The notes: generated by a model not told the origin, from the sequence alone. Shown: positions 55,483-63,890, numbered from the stretch's first letter. The stretch is 64,000 nt of DNA from Sphingobacterium sp. CZ-UAM (GCF_002000245.1 NZ_MTCM01000001.1:248001-312000), one strand, 5' to 3'. Numbers and translations are program-made.

Positions 55483-56376
55483 ATGAGCGAAATGATTTCT
55501 ATTTTAGGCGTGACGCGTAAAAACCGCTTTTCTCCCAATCATGTGGGGAACGATGCTGCAATATTTAACGAAGTTGTGCTAAAATTGACCGAGCGAGGTG
55601 CGTCAGTCGAGGTTTGTAATGAGGATGAATTCTTAGCACTGGATTCTATCAAACAGGAAAACGTGCTGACAATGGGTAGAACAAAGACTTTGGTTAAGAA
55701 GTTGCAATACCTCCAAAATAATGGTGTTAACGTATTGAATTCGGGTTTCGGAATTGAAAACTGTTTTCGAAAAAACATGACCCTTAAGTTGTTAGAAGGA
55801 GGGGTTCCTTACCCGAAGAGTATCGTGATTTCAACAGTCGCAGATATACAGGCTATTTTTGAAAAACTGAAGGGAAAGGGTGTCTGGATCAAACGTGGGG
55901 ATTTCCACGCCATTCATAAAGAAGATGTTACTTTTGCTGCGAGCCTTAAAGAAGCACAGCATATCCTAAACGAATATGCGCTCCGGGGGATTAAGGAGGC
56001 CGTTATTTCCGAGCATCTTGCAGGAGACCTATTAAAGTTTTATGCGGTCAGGGATACCGATTTCTTTTTCTACTTTTATCCCTATGAACATAATCATCAT
56101 AAGTACGATTTGTATGAACAGATCAATGACGAAGTTGTCCATTTTCCATTTGATTTAGCTAAATTAAAGCAAGTGGCCAATCGTGCGGCAGAAGTATTGG
56201 ATGTTCATATCTATGGCGGTGATGTGATTATTGATGCAAATGGCGGTTTTCATATTATCGATCTAAATGATTGGCCCAGTTTTGCACCTTGTCGAGCAGA
56301 AGCAGCCGAAGCCATTGCACAAATGGTTTACCATAAATTTACTGAAAAGAACCACAATGCAGAGAGAACAAGTTAA
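55483..56376 (+). CDS. ATP-grasp enzyme of the inositol cluster
   Basis: 297 residues from ATG 55483, four bases after the preceding stop (a GTG 21 bases earlier overlaps that gene). The fold resembles RimK-type ATP-grasp ligases. It has NSGFGIENCFRKNMTLKLLEGGVPYPKS (central-domain entry), GVWIKRGDFHAIHKEDVTF (ATP-binding Lys), and EHLAGDLLKFYAVRDTDFFFYFYP. The metal-binding end is GGDVIIDANGGFHIIDLNDWPSF (Asp, then Asn/Asp). Such enzymes join a carboxylate to an amine or thiol using ATP. Its place inside an inositol-phosphate pathway is unusual and suggests that the product is further modified, for example with an amino acid (inference). It overlaps the next gene by 20 bases. Confidence 0.78.
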   Translation: MSEMISILGVTRKNRFSPNHVGNDAAIFNEVVLKLTERGASVEVCNEDEFLALDSIKQENVLTMGRTKTLVKKLQYLQNNGVNVLNSGFGIENCFRKNMTLKLLEGGVPYPKSIVISTVADIQAIFEKLKGKGVWIKRGDFHAIHKEDVTFAASLKEAQHILNEYALRGIKEAVISEHLAGDLLKFYAVRDTDFFFYFYPYEHNHHKYDLYEQINDEVVHFPFDLAKLKQVANRAAEVLDVHIYGGDVIIDANGGFHIIDLNDWPSFAPCRAEAAEAIAQMVYHKFTEKNHNAERTS

Positions 56377-57310
56377 TGTAATCGAAGAAGAGAATTTGAG
56401 TGCATTCGAACAATCTTTAAAATCTAATGATACCGAAGAAAAAATAGATATTTGGTTTTATAGACCGATTGGTTATCGTATTGCACAGGTATGTGCTAAA
56501 ATCGGGATTACACCCAATGCTGTGACGATCATAAGTATTTTCTTTGGTGTTGCGGCAGGAATTTTATTTTATTATGAAGAGCTATGGATTAATGTGATCG
56601 GAATGCTGTTGTTGGTTTTCGCTAATTCGTTGGATAGCGCAGACGGACAATTGGCGCGGATGACAAATAATAAAAGCCGTTTTGGTCGTATTTTGGATGG
56701 CTTTGCAGGTGATTTTTGGTTTGCCTCCATCCATATTGCCATTTGTTTGCGCAGTATCAATGAAGGCTGGTCGAATTGGTTATGGGTATTTTGTATTCTT
56801 GCAGGGGTATCCCATATGTTACAGTCTGCCATGGCGGACTATTACCGGAATGTTCACCTCTATTTTATCAAAGGCAAGGCTGGCAGTGAATTGGATAATA
56901 CACGTGATTTGAAAGTTGACTATGACGCCTTATCTTGGCGAAAAAACTTTTTTAGCAAGTTTGTGCTGAATGGTTATATGGGGTATACCCGAAACCAGGA
57001 AAAGTTATCGCCTAAATTGCAGCAGTTACTGCATATTGTCAAATCCCGTTACAAGGATGATTTGCCTAAACAATTAATGGTAGATTTCAGACTAAAAAAT
57101 AAACCATTAATGAAGTACACCAATATTGTGCAGTTCAATACGCGGGTAATCTTTCTCTTTGTTTGGTTATTTATAGGTCAACCATGGATTTACTTTTTCT
57201 TTGATATGTTTGTCTTAAATCCGATATTAATCTATATGTGTAATAGACAGGAAAAGGTAAGTGGTTATTTTGTTGATAAATTAACAAAGGATCCAACCTA
57301 TGGGGAGTAA
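56357..57310 (+). CDS. CDP-alcohol phosphotransferase family membrane enzyme
   Basis: 317 residues from ATG 56357, which lies in the last 20 bases of the ATP-grasp gene. Several membrane helices surround the family motif, here Asp93-SA-Asp96-GQLAR...Gly110-RIL-Asp114-GFAG-Asp119. The last Asp is one place later than the canonical D-x3-D. Family members join a CDP-activated group to an alcohol, making phosphodiesters such as phosphatidylinositol phosphate or di-inositol phosphates. In this cluster the substrate pair is probably CDP-inositol or CDP-diacylglycerol plus an inositol phosphate or lipid alcohol. The N-terminal 35 residues are acidic and soluble. It overlaps the next gene by 11 bases. 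Confidence 0.82.
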   Translation: MQREQVNVIEEENLSAFEQSLKSNDTEEKIDIWFYRPIGYRIAQVCAKIGITPNAVTIISIFFGVAAGILFYYEELWINVIGMLLLVFANSLDSADGQLARMTNNKSRFGRILDGFAGDFWFASIHIAICLRSINEGWSNWLWVFCILAGVSHMLQSAMADYYRNVHLYFIKGKAGSELDNTRDLKVDYDALSWRKNFFSKFVLNGYMGYTRNQEKLSPKLQQLLHIVKSRYKDDLPKQLMVDFRLKNKPLMKYTNIVQFNTRVIFLFVWLFIGQPWIYFFFDMFVLNPILIYMCNRQEKVSGYFVDKLTKDPTYGE

Positions 57311-58289
57311 AATCTATAAAGTACTCTTTATGCTAATTGGTATAGGTACATTGGCCTATATGATCCATGCTATGGGAGTTCAGGAGATTTGGACGAATCT
57401 AGCGAAAATTGGTTGGTGGTTTTTGCCGGTATTGGGAAGTTGGGCTATTCTTTATTGGATGAATGCCATGGCTTTTAAAGCGATTATTCAAGAGCCGCAA
57501 TTACCGCAGACCGATGTTCCTTTTTGGAAAGTACTGCAATTGACCGTGTCAGGTTACGCTATTAATTACATTACACCATTTGTAGCCTTGGGAGGCGAAC
57601 CTTATCGTATTATGGAACTGAAGAACTATGTTGGTGGTTCAAAGGCCGGTTCATCCGTGCTGCTCTATGGTGTGATGCATATTCTATCCCATATTTTATT
57701 CTGGGTGGTATCCGTGTTTCTCATCCTATGGTTTGTGCCCGCAAGTACTTTGGTGAATGTTGCCTGTGCTGTAATTTTTGTTATGGCAATAGTATGTACC
57801 TGGTTGTTTACAAAATTCTATAAAAAGGGAATTACAGTTTCCTTATTAAGCGCCCTCTCACGATTGCCCTTGGTTGGAAAGAAAATCAATAGTCTACTGG
57901 AATCAAAATTTGAAACCTTAAATGATGTCGACCAACAAGTGAAGAATTTATTTCAAAACCGTAGAGACCGATTTTATAAGTCTCTTTTTTGGGAATTTGT
58001 AGCTCGGGTGGTGGGATGTCTTGAGATCTATTTTATTGGCCTGGCATTGGATATCAACATCGATTTTATTGATGCCATGATTATTAGTTCGGGGTCTTCA
58101 TTATTTGCAAATCTGGTCTTTTTCTTTCCGATGCAGCTGGGAACACGTGAAGGTGGTTTGGCGATGGCTGTGATGAGTATAGGCTTGCCAGCTTCTGTTG
58201 GTATCTTTATGGGGATCGTGACAAGGATCCGTGAGATTGTTTGGATCATGATTGGTTTAGGTTGGATGAGTTTAGTTAAAAAGAAATAA
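57300..58289 (+). CDS. LPG-synthase-like / UPF0104 integral membrane protein
   Basis: 329 residues with about eight predicted membrane helices. It resembles the membrane half of lysylphosphatidylglycerol synthase (PF03706). GYAINYITPFVALGGEPYRIMELKNYVGGSKAGSSVLLYGV is the characteristic segment (about 82-122), and the FFFPMQLGTREGGLAMAV stretch near the C-terminus also fits. Family members are lipid flippases or membrane-bound transferases. It could move or finish the inositol-containing lipid (inference). ATG 57300 overlaps the preceding gene by 11 bases, and the HAD gene starts 2 bases after its stop. Confidence 0.8.
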   Translation: MGSKIYKVLFMLIGIGTLAYMIHAMGVQEIWTNLAKIGWWFLPVLGSWAILYWMNAMAFKAIIQEPQLPQTDVPFWKVLQLTVSGYAINYITPFVALGGEPYRIMELKNYVGGSKAGSSVLLYGVMHILSHILFWVVSVFLILWFVPASTLVNVACAVIFVMAIVCTWLFTKFYKKGITVSLLSALSRLPLVGKKINSLLESKFETLNDVDQQVKNLFQNRRDRFYKSLFWEFVARVVGCLEIYFIGLALDINIDFIDAMIISSGSSLFANLVFFFPMQLGTREGGLAMAVMSIGLPASVGIFMGIVTRIREIVWIMIGLGWMSLVKKK

Positions 58290-58291
58290 CA

Positions 58292-58999
58292 ATGGATAAG
58301 TTTATAGTTAATGGGATTATTTTTGATTATGGTGGCACATTAGATACGAACGGCGGACATTGGGGAGCAGTGATATGGTCCGGTTATGAAAAATATCAAG
58401 TCCCTGTCAATCTAACTTCTTTTCAGGAAGCATATGCCTACGCCGAACGTCAAATGGCCATTCAGCCGATTATTAAACCGGAGTTTAATTTCCTGCAGGT
58501 ACTTGAAGCGAAACTCAAGGTGCAATTTGAATATCTCATAGCTGCCGGCTATGATCTGGATATGCAATTGGCTGATAAAATCGCATTTGACGGTTATTCA
58601 CTTGCCAAAGATACTGTTGCAAAGGTGGAGCCATTATTGGCTATTCTAGGTGATCAATACCCCATTGTAATGGTATCCAACTTCTATGGTAATCTAAAAG
58701 CTGTGTTGGCTGATTTCGGAATTTTATCGTATTTTAAAGCGGTGGTCGAGTCAGCGTTAGTGGGTGTACGTAAACCGGATCCAGCGATTTATGCATTAGG
58801 CGTGGAGGCTATGGGCTTACCTGCTGCTGAAATTTTAGTTGTGGGGGATTCCTATAGTAAGGATATGGCTCCGGCCAAGACTGTTGGGTGTCAGACACTA
58901 TGGCTGAAAGGGCAGACTTGGGGGGAAGATAAACTACAGGATATTTCCGCCGCGGATAAACAATTTAGTACCATCTTTGATCTTAACGATTTTGTTTAA
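58292..58999 (+). CDS. HAD-superfamily protein with altered DxD motif
   Basis: 235 residues. HAD motif I reads IIFDYGGTLDTNG, so the nucleophile Asp is present but the second Asp of DxD is Gly. Motif II is VMVSNFYGN, the Lys motif GVRKPDPAIYALG, and motif IV ILVVGDSYSKDM. A helical cap lies at about 20-110. In the cluster the expected role would be dephosphorylating an inositol-phosphate product. The missing second Asp, normally the acid/base of HAD phosphatases, makes this uncertain. It is the last gene of the unit, and its stop codon directly abuts the stop of the convergent AraC gene. Confidence 0.8.
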   Translation: MDKFIVNGIIFDYGGTLDTNGGHWGAVIWSGYEKYQVPVNLTSFQEAYAYAERQMAIQPIIKPEFNFLQVLEAKLKVQFEYLIAAGYDLDMQLADKIAFDGYSLAKDTVAKVEPLLAILGDQYPIVMVSNFYGNLKAVLADFGILSYFKAVVESALVGVRKPDPAIYALGVEAMGLPAAEILVVGDSYSKDMAPAKTVGCQTLWLKGQTWGEDKLQDISAADKQFSTIFDLNDFV

Positions 59000-59872
59000 T
59001 CAGGCTTTTTGACGAAATTCTTTAGGCGATATGCCTACATTTCGCTTAAAGAATTTTCCAAAAAAAGACTGGTCTGAGAAATGTAACTGTTTCGCAATTT
59101 CTCCGACCGATAGCCCTTGACGGAGCAAACATTTAGCCTCTTCCACCAAAACATTCTGGATCAATTCTATTGCTGGCTTTCCGGTGAGTTCTTTCGTGAT
59201 CACGGAGAGGTGTTTGGGTGTAATATTCAATTCTGAAGCGTAAAACTGTACCCTATGCTCCTGACGGAAAGATTGTTTTAGTAACAAATAGAAATTGGAT
59301 AATATTTCTCTTTTCCGTGAAGGTACCACAGGAATATTTTTTATGTTTTGGCTGGCTAAACGTGCGATCTCACAAAACAATACTTCCGTCAGTGATCTGA
59401 TAATCTGTGGTTTGAAAATATAGTCTCCACCTTGCTTGTCGTAATGAATAAACTGCTTGAATAGGTTAGACAGGTTTGCGGCATCTGGTATCGAAAGTGA
59501 AAAAATATGATTGCTATTCAATGCGAGTGACTTTTTTGTAAAGTCAAAAAAGTCTTTTTGAAGTTCCAATTTAAACGTAAAATCTATACTAAAGAAAATC
59601 AGATAGACCTCGCAGTCCCACGATTTAGCGACCGAATCAGCATTGACTTTTGAGGATGGATGAGTCAACAGCAATTGATGCTGTCTGACCTGTATCCGTT
59701 GGTCATTTATTATAAAGGAAGTTTCCCCTTTTTTTATGAGGCAGAGGGAATATAGACTGTTGTTTGCCAATATCTGTTGCTCCTGAGGGCTAAAGACCGG
59801 TTTGGACTTGTTTCCCTTGATATGAAAAACGAAAAAATCTTTATTGTCAATGTGTTTATCGATGGAGTACAT
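59000..59872 (-). CDS. AraC-family transcriptional regulator
   Basis: 290 residues: an N-terminal cupin-like sensing domain (about 20-150, LYSLCLIKKGETSFIINDQRIQVRQHQLLLTHP) and a C-terminal double helix-turn-helix (about 190-290). The second half contains YASELNITPKHLSVITKELTG and VGEIAKQLHFSDQSFFGKFFKRNVGISPKEFR. Such proteins are usually activators in Bacteroidota. It starts two bases after the VanX-type gene on the same strand, so the two are cotranscribed and it may regulate peptidoglycan-peptide recycling genes or other stress genes. Signal unknown. Confidence 0.85.
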   Translation of the reverse strand: MYSIDKHIDNKDFFVFHIKGNKSKPVFSPQEQQILANNSLYSLCLIKKGETSFIINDQRIQVRQHQLLLTHPSSKVNADSVAKSWDCEVYLIFFSIDFTFKLELQKDFFDFTKKSLALNSNHIFSLSIPDAANLSNLFKQFIHYDKQGGDYIFKPQIIRSLTEVLFCEIARLASQNIKNIPVVPSRKREILSNFYLLLKQSFRQEHRVQFYASELNITPKHLSVITKELTGKPAIELIQNVLVEEAKCLLRQGLSVGEIAKQLHFSDQSFFGKFFKRNVGISPKEFRQKA

Positions 59873-59874
59873 AT

Positions 59875-60552
59875 TTACTTTACAATAAAATCAAAATAGG
59901 TTTTACGATAGGGTTCATCCTTTAGGGTATAGTGCCACCATTCCTTATCGTAAGCCTTAAACCCAAATTTAGCCATAGCCTCACGTAATATCCTACGATT
60001 TTTCTTTTGTTTTGCCGTTAGTTTGGTATAGTTATGATGTGAAACTGCTCCGAAGAAATCAAAGGCTCCGCCCATATCGATTTCCTTATGATCTTTAAGA
60101 TCGACCAAGGTTAAATCGACGGTACTACCACGACTATGTCCTGATTTGCTGGCAATGAAGCCAAGTTTGAATAAGTTTTTTTTATCTAGTTCCGGATAGA
60201 ATTCACGCTTGGCTATTGTATCCTGAGTGGCCAGCGACCAAGCTTTAAAATGATCAACTGCACGTTGCGGTCGATAGGCATCAAAGATTTTTAGTGCTAG
60301 CCCCTGATTGTTAAGATATTGTTCAACTTGCTGTAAGGCTAATGCGGCACGTTTGGTTAGGATTGCAACAGGCTTTTCATAGCCACGGATAGCTCTTCCA
60401 GTAAAATTATGACTGCCAAAATAACGCATATCAAGCGTAATTGTAGGGATGACTTCTTTTACATAGACAAAGTTGGATGGCATTTTTTGCTGGGCTTTTA
60501 CTTGGAAGGCAACAAAAGCGAGACAAATTGATAGACAGAAGTTGAGTTTCAT
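59875..60552 (-). CDS. VanX-type D-Ala-D-Ala dipeptidase
   Basis: 225 residues from ATG 60552, which gives a good signal peptide (MKLNFCLSICLAFVAFQVKA). An upstream in-frame ATG would bury it behind 28 polar residues. The M15D zinc site is complete: SGHSRGSTVDLTL (His and Asp ligands) and DKEWWHYTL (catalytic Glu, His ligand). The Arg of IFDAYRPQRAV also fits. The enzyme hydrolyses D-alanyl-D-alanine, here in the periplasm. No VanH or VanA partners are nearby, so nutrient recovery from peptidoglycan peptides is more likely than glycopeptide resistance. Confidence 0.88.
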   Translation of the reverse strand: MKLNFCLSICLAFVAFQVKAQQKMPSNFVYVKEVIPTITLDMRYFGSHNFTGRAIRGYEKPVAILTKRAALALQQVEQYLNNQGLALKIFDAYRPQRAVDHFKAWSLATQDTIAKREFYPELDKKNLFKLGFIASKSGHSRGSTVDLTLVDLKDHKEIDMGGAFDFFGAVSHHNYTKLTAKQKKNRRILREAMAKFGFKAYDKEWWHYTLKDEPYRKTYFDFIVK

Positions 60553-60631
60553 GGGATGAAGATACAACTTTAGATTCTCAATCTTTGCATGTAGCGATGC
60601 ATTGAAAGCAGATTTTAGATAATATTTCGGT

Positions 60632-60682
60632 ATCAATAGACCAAGTCTAGGGTAGCGGAGTCCTAGGGCTTGGTCTATTGAT
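60632..60682. other. Long hairpin directly after the polyphosphate kinase stop
   Basis: 14-bp perfect outer arms (60632-60645 with 60669-60682), a 1-by-2 internal loop, a 5-bp inner stem (60647-60651 with 60662-60666) and a 10-nt loop. It starts one base after the ppk1 stop codon. No U-run follows on the minus strand, so it may protect the mRNA 3' end or act with Rho. Confidence 0.7.
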
Positions 60683-60683
60683 G

Positions 60684-62753
60684 TTAATGATCTGTTATTT
60701 TTCTTTTTAGATAGTTATAGATCTCGATCTGTGAGCGACAAGGTTCCTTTTTATTTTCAACGTAGTGGTTGCTCAGGGAATTATTCAGAATACGCGCTTT
60801 GACATTGTCTGTTAGCTGGATATAAAGCATCTCCTTTAGATCTTCCTTGATCTTTTTGCTTGTAATTTTTACTGCAGCTTCAATGCGATGATCTAGGTTT
60901 CGGGTCATCCAATCCGCAGAAGAAATATACATTAACTCTTTTCCAGCATTGTAAAAATACATGACGCGGGCATGTTCCAGATATTCATCCACAATTGAAA
61001 TAGCATTCATCGGGGATTTAAATGTTTTCTGGTTCGTTGCACAATAAATGCCACGGATAATAAGATCTATTTTAACCCCAGCTGTCGCCGCATCATAGAG
61101 TTTTTTAATCATATCTTTATCACTCAGGGAGTTTACTTTGACAATGATGGATGCTTTGCGACCAGCTTTCGCCTCTGCTATTTCCAGATCGATGAAATGT
61201 AGTAGTTCCCTACGCATATCAATTGGGCAGATCAATAAGCTTTTGCAGTTTTTGATCATTTCTGCAGGGTCTGATTTCGGCCGTCTAAGGTAATTGAAAA
61301 CTTTATTAATATCCGCAATGACATCTCGATTACTCGTCAGTAAACAATAATCCCCATATAATTTAGCCGTTTTTTCGTTGATATTACCGGTGCTGACGAA
61401 GCCGTATTGAACTGTTTTTGCGCCAGTCCTTTTTTTGATAACACATAATTTGGCATGTACTTTTTTATTTGGAATTCCCGTAAGTACCTTGATGCCTTCC
61501 AATTCCAGTTTTTCTTTCCAATCCAGGTTATTTTCCTCGTCAAATCGAGCACGTAGTTCAAGCATGACGGTTACTTCCTTGCCATTTCGGGCAGCGTTTA
61601 TCAATGCGTTGGCAATTTTGGAATTCGATGCTAAGCGATAGGCAGTAATCTGTATTGTTTTTACATCCGGGTCCATCGCTGCTTCACGTAAAAGGTCAAT
61701 GATGGGACGAAACTCATGGTAAGGGAAGGAGAGCAGAACGTCTTTTTTCAGAACAGTATCGGTAACCCGTTCATAGTTTTGGAAATAGGGATGTGGGAAC
61801 GAGGTCCTTTCCTGCGGTTGATGGTATGACTTGAACACATTTGGAAAGTCCATAAAATGTTTAAAATTATGGATCTTTTGTCCGGGTATGATACTATCTT
61901 TTTTTGACAGGTTCAGTTTTTTGATCAAAAATTCCACGAGTTTCGGATCCATCTCCTGGTCAAAAACAAAGCGGGTGGGTTTACCTTTTCGTCTATTTTT
62001 GACCCCTTTACTGATCTTTTCCACCAATGTTGTATTGATGTCGTTATCAATGTCAAATTCTGCGTCTTTCGTGACTTTAAACACATGCGCATGAAATACA
62101 TCGAAGCCGAAATAGGAAAATATCAATGGAAGATTGAATTTAATGACATCTTCAAGCAGAATTATATGTTTTTCATCCTTTGGCGAAGGCAATTGGACAA
62201 ATCGCCCATTTTGGCTTGTCGGAATTTCAATTAGTGCAAACTTAGTTTCGTATTGCCATTCGCTTTTTCCCATAGAGATGCCCAAATAGAGACTTTTGTC
62301 CCGGATATAGGGCATTGGACGGACATCATCTAGAATGAGCGGGATGACATTCGATTCCACATCATCCTGATAATATTCACTGACAAACTGCTGTTGTTCG
62401 GGGCTAAGCTCCTCACTTGTCTTGATAAAGACATTTTGCTTGGCCATGTCTTTTTGGATCCGATTCCAGGTGTTGTCAAATTTCTTTTGCTGTTTGATTA
62501 CCCGGATATTGAGTTCTTCTAAAATCAGTTGTGGATCTTCATAAAAAGATTGATTGGCACTTTTATCCTTTAGGTCGATTGCACGTTTGAGACCGGCCAC
62601 ACGGACACGAAAAAACTCATCCAGGTTATTGGAAAATATACCTAAAAATTTGATTCTTAGAGGCAAAGGTACAGTCTCATCTGCAGCCTCTTGTAATACT
62701 CTGCCATTAAAGCTCAACCAGCTAACATCTCTAGGAATAAATTTTTTCGCCAT
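60684..62753 (-). CDS. ppk1: Polyphosphate kinase 1
   Basis: It reversibly polymerises the gamma-phosphate of ATP into inorganic polyphosphate. 689 residues, normal for Ppk1. The N-domain starts FIPRDVSWLSFNGRVLQEA and has NLDEFFRVRVAGLKRAID. The catalytic core has the phosphohistidine His433 in NKKVHAKLCVI (E. coli His435), VSTGNINEKTAKLYGDYCLLT, and the second active-site His594 in LEHARVMYF, with the Arg-rich NLDHRIEAAV near the end. The gene is alone, with its own -7 box and a terminator upstream separating it from the small membrane protein gene. Confidence 0.96.
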   Translation of the reverse strand: MAKKFIPRDVSWLSFNGRVLQEAADETVPLPLRIKFLGIFSNNLDEFFRVRVAGLKRAIDLKDKSANQSFYEDPQLILEELNIRVIKQQKKFDNTWNRIQKDMAKQNVFIKTSEELSPEQQQFVSEYYQDDVESNVIPLILDDVRPMPYIRDKSLYLGISMGKSEWQYETKFALIEIPTSQNGRFVQLPSPKDEKHIILLEDVIKFNLPLIFSYFGFDVFHAHVFKVTKDAEFDIDNDINTTLVEKISKGVKNRRKGKPTRFVFDQEMDPKLVEFLIKKLNLSKKDSIIPGQKIHNFKHFMDFPNVFKSYHQPQERTSFPHPYFQNYERVTDTVLKKDVLLSFPYHEFRPIIDLLREAAMDPDVKTIQITAYRLASNSKIANALINAARNGKEVTVMLELRARFDEENNLDWKEKLELEGIKVLTGIPNKKVHAKLCVIKKRTGAKTVQYGFVSTGNINEKTAKLYGDYCLLTSNRDVIADINKVFNYLRRPKSDPAEMIKNCKSLLICPIDMRRELLHFIDLEIAEAKAGRKASIIVKVNSLSDKDMIKKLYDAATAGVKIDLIIRGIYCATNQKTFKSPMNAISIVDEYLEHARVMYFYNAGKELMYISSADWMTRNLDHRIEAAVKITSKKIKEDLKEMLYIQLTDNVKARILNNSLSNHYVENKKEPCRSQIEIYNYLKRKITDH

Positions 62754-62779
62754 AGCTAAATATACATAAATTTAAGAAG

Positions 62780-62787
62780 CAAAACTA
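62780..62787 (-). promoter_or_regulatory. Candidate -7 box of ppk1
   Basis: TAGTTTTG on the minus strand matches TAnnTTTG and lies 26 bp before the ppk1 ATG, giving a leader of about 20 nt. The -33 region has no exact TTG. Confidence 0.4.
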
Positions 62788-62858
62788 TAGCTCTAGGCGC
62801 GATAAACGAACTTTTTCGTGTTAAAGAATTATTAATTTATTTTTTCTTCATCTACTTC

Positions 62859-62895
62859 CAAAAAAATACCCCAAAAAGTGCGAGACCTTTTGGGG
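62859..62895 (-). terminator. Intrinsic terminator after the small membrane protein gene
   Basis: On the minus strand an 8-bp stem (ccccaaaa with its complement; 62888-62895 and 62869-62876) precedes a run of seven U residues. It lies 25 bp after the stop at 62920 and insulates ppk1. Confidence 0.8.
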
Positions 62896-62919
62896 GAAAC
62901 AACATCCTCGACTGTATTG

Positions 62920-63297
62920 TTATTTCTTTTTTCCGTATTTTTTTGAAATCTGGATTGCTTTATACTTGGTACCATCGAAGTGCGGGGCATCAATTGCCAA
63001 GGTCGTAGGATAAGGAGCCGTACGGTCGAAAAAATATACAGTTGTCGTACTTCCATAATCATTGACAGGTAGGAGCTCCAGGCAAGCAGTATAATCAGCA
63101 TTTAATACATCGCCAACCGTTACGGCATAGATCCGGACAATACCACCCTTATTTTGTTCATTTCTGACAAATGCAACTTCCTTAAATCCGCCCGGTAGAT
63201 CTTCGATACTTTTCTGATTGAAAGTATCCTTTAAAATAAAACCCAACAACACTAAAACCGGAATGACCAAAAGCCATACCTTTTTATTCTTCTTCAT
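62920..63297 (-). CDS. Small membrane-anchored protein of unknown function
   Basis: 125 residues with a single N-terminal hydrophobic segment (about 7-23, VWLLVIPVLVLLGFILK) that is probably a signal anchor, then a beta-rich periplasmic part. The stretch FKEVAFVRNEQNKGGIVRIYAVTVGD and PYPTTLAIDAPHFDGTKYKAIQISKK are the clearest segments. I do not recognise a family. It starts 10 bp after the DJ-1/PfpI gene on the same strand, and a terminator follows it, so the two form a short operon. Confidence 0.7.
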   Translation of the reverse strand: MKKNKKVWLLVIPVLVLLGFILKDTFNQKSIEDLPGGFKEVAFVRNEQNKGGIVRIYAVTVGDVLNADYTACLELLPVNDYGSTTTVYFFDRTAPYPTTLAIDAPHFDGTKYKAIQISKKYGKKK

Positions 63298-63307
63298 TAA
63301 AATACGC

Positions 63308-63886
63308 TTAAATTGTAATGTTTATATCCAATAATTTATAAAATTCCTTTAAGATAGCCTGATGTCCCGGCCAAGCTGGAGATGTCACTAGGTTGCCATC
63401 CACAACAGCCTGGTCTGCTGGAATATTTTTCCAGGTGCCGCCAGCTAACTCAATATCCGGTCCTACAGCCACATAGGCTGTCAAAGTTCGCCCTGTAAGA
63501 ACCTTTGCCGCTGTCAATACCTGGATTCCATGGCATATTGCTGCAACAGGTTTATTCTTTTCAAAGAAATGTCTGGTAATCTCCAATACACGTTGATCAA
63601 GTCGGATATATTCCGCCGAACGACCACCGGCAATATAAAGACCATCATATTCTTCTGGGTTAACCTGATCAAAATCCTTATTGATCGCAAAATTATGCCC
63701 CCGTAGTTCTTTATAGGTCTGGTCACCAGTAAAATCATGTACGGCAGTAGGTACCACATCACCCTTTTTTCGATCAGGGGCAACGGCATCAACTGTTATT
63801 CCTATTGATCCCATAGCTTGAAATGGAACCATTGCTTCGTAGTCTTCCACAAAGTCTCCAACGAGTAATAATATTTTTTTTGCCAT
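63308..63886 (-). CDS. DJ-1/PfpI family protein (class I glutamine amidotransferase-like)
   Basis: 192 residues. The nucleophile Cys lies in AAICHGIQVLTAAKVL. The Glu that tunes it is in LLVGDFVEDYEAM near the N-terminus, and LYIAGGRSAEYIRLD carries the oxyanion region. The pattern (AVHDFTGDQTYKELRGHNFAIN, LVTSPAWPGH) resembles the plant DJ-1D group, whose members act as glyoxalases or deglycases on methylglyoxal. That activity is inferred. The start at 63886 is required for the first beta-strand. A perfect 17-bp hairpin ends four bases before it. Confidence 0.85.
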   Translation of the reverse strand: MAKKILLLVGDFVEDYEAMVPFQAMGSIGITVDAVAPDRKKGDVVPTAVHDFTGDQTYKELRGHNFAINKDFDQVNPEEYDGLYIAGGRSAEYIRLDQRVLEITRHFFEKNKPVAAICHGIQVLTAAKVLTGRTLTAYVAVGPDIELAGGTWKNIPADQAVVDGNLVTSPAWPGHQAILKEFYKLLDINITI

Positions 63887-63890
63887 ATCA

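Noticed and set aside
59875..60552. Glycopeptide resistance locus
   Set aside because: Only the dipeptidase is present and it is secreted; there is no vanH, vanA or VanRS-type system nearby.
62832..63101. An 89-codon minus-strand frame
   Set aside because: It overlaps the terminator at 62859-62895 and the better supported gene 62920-63297 in another frame.
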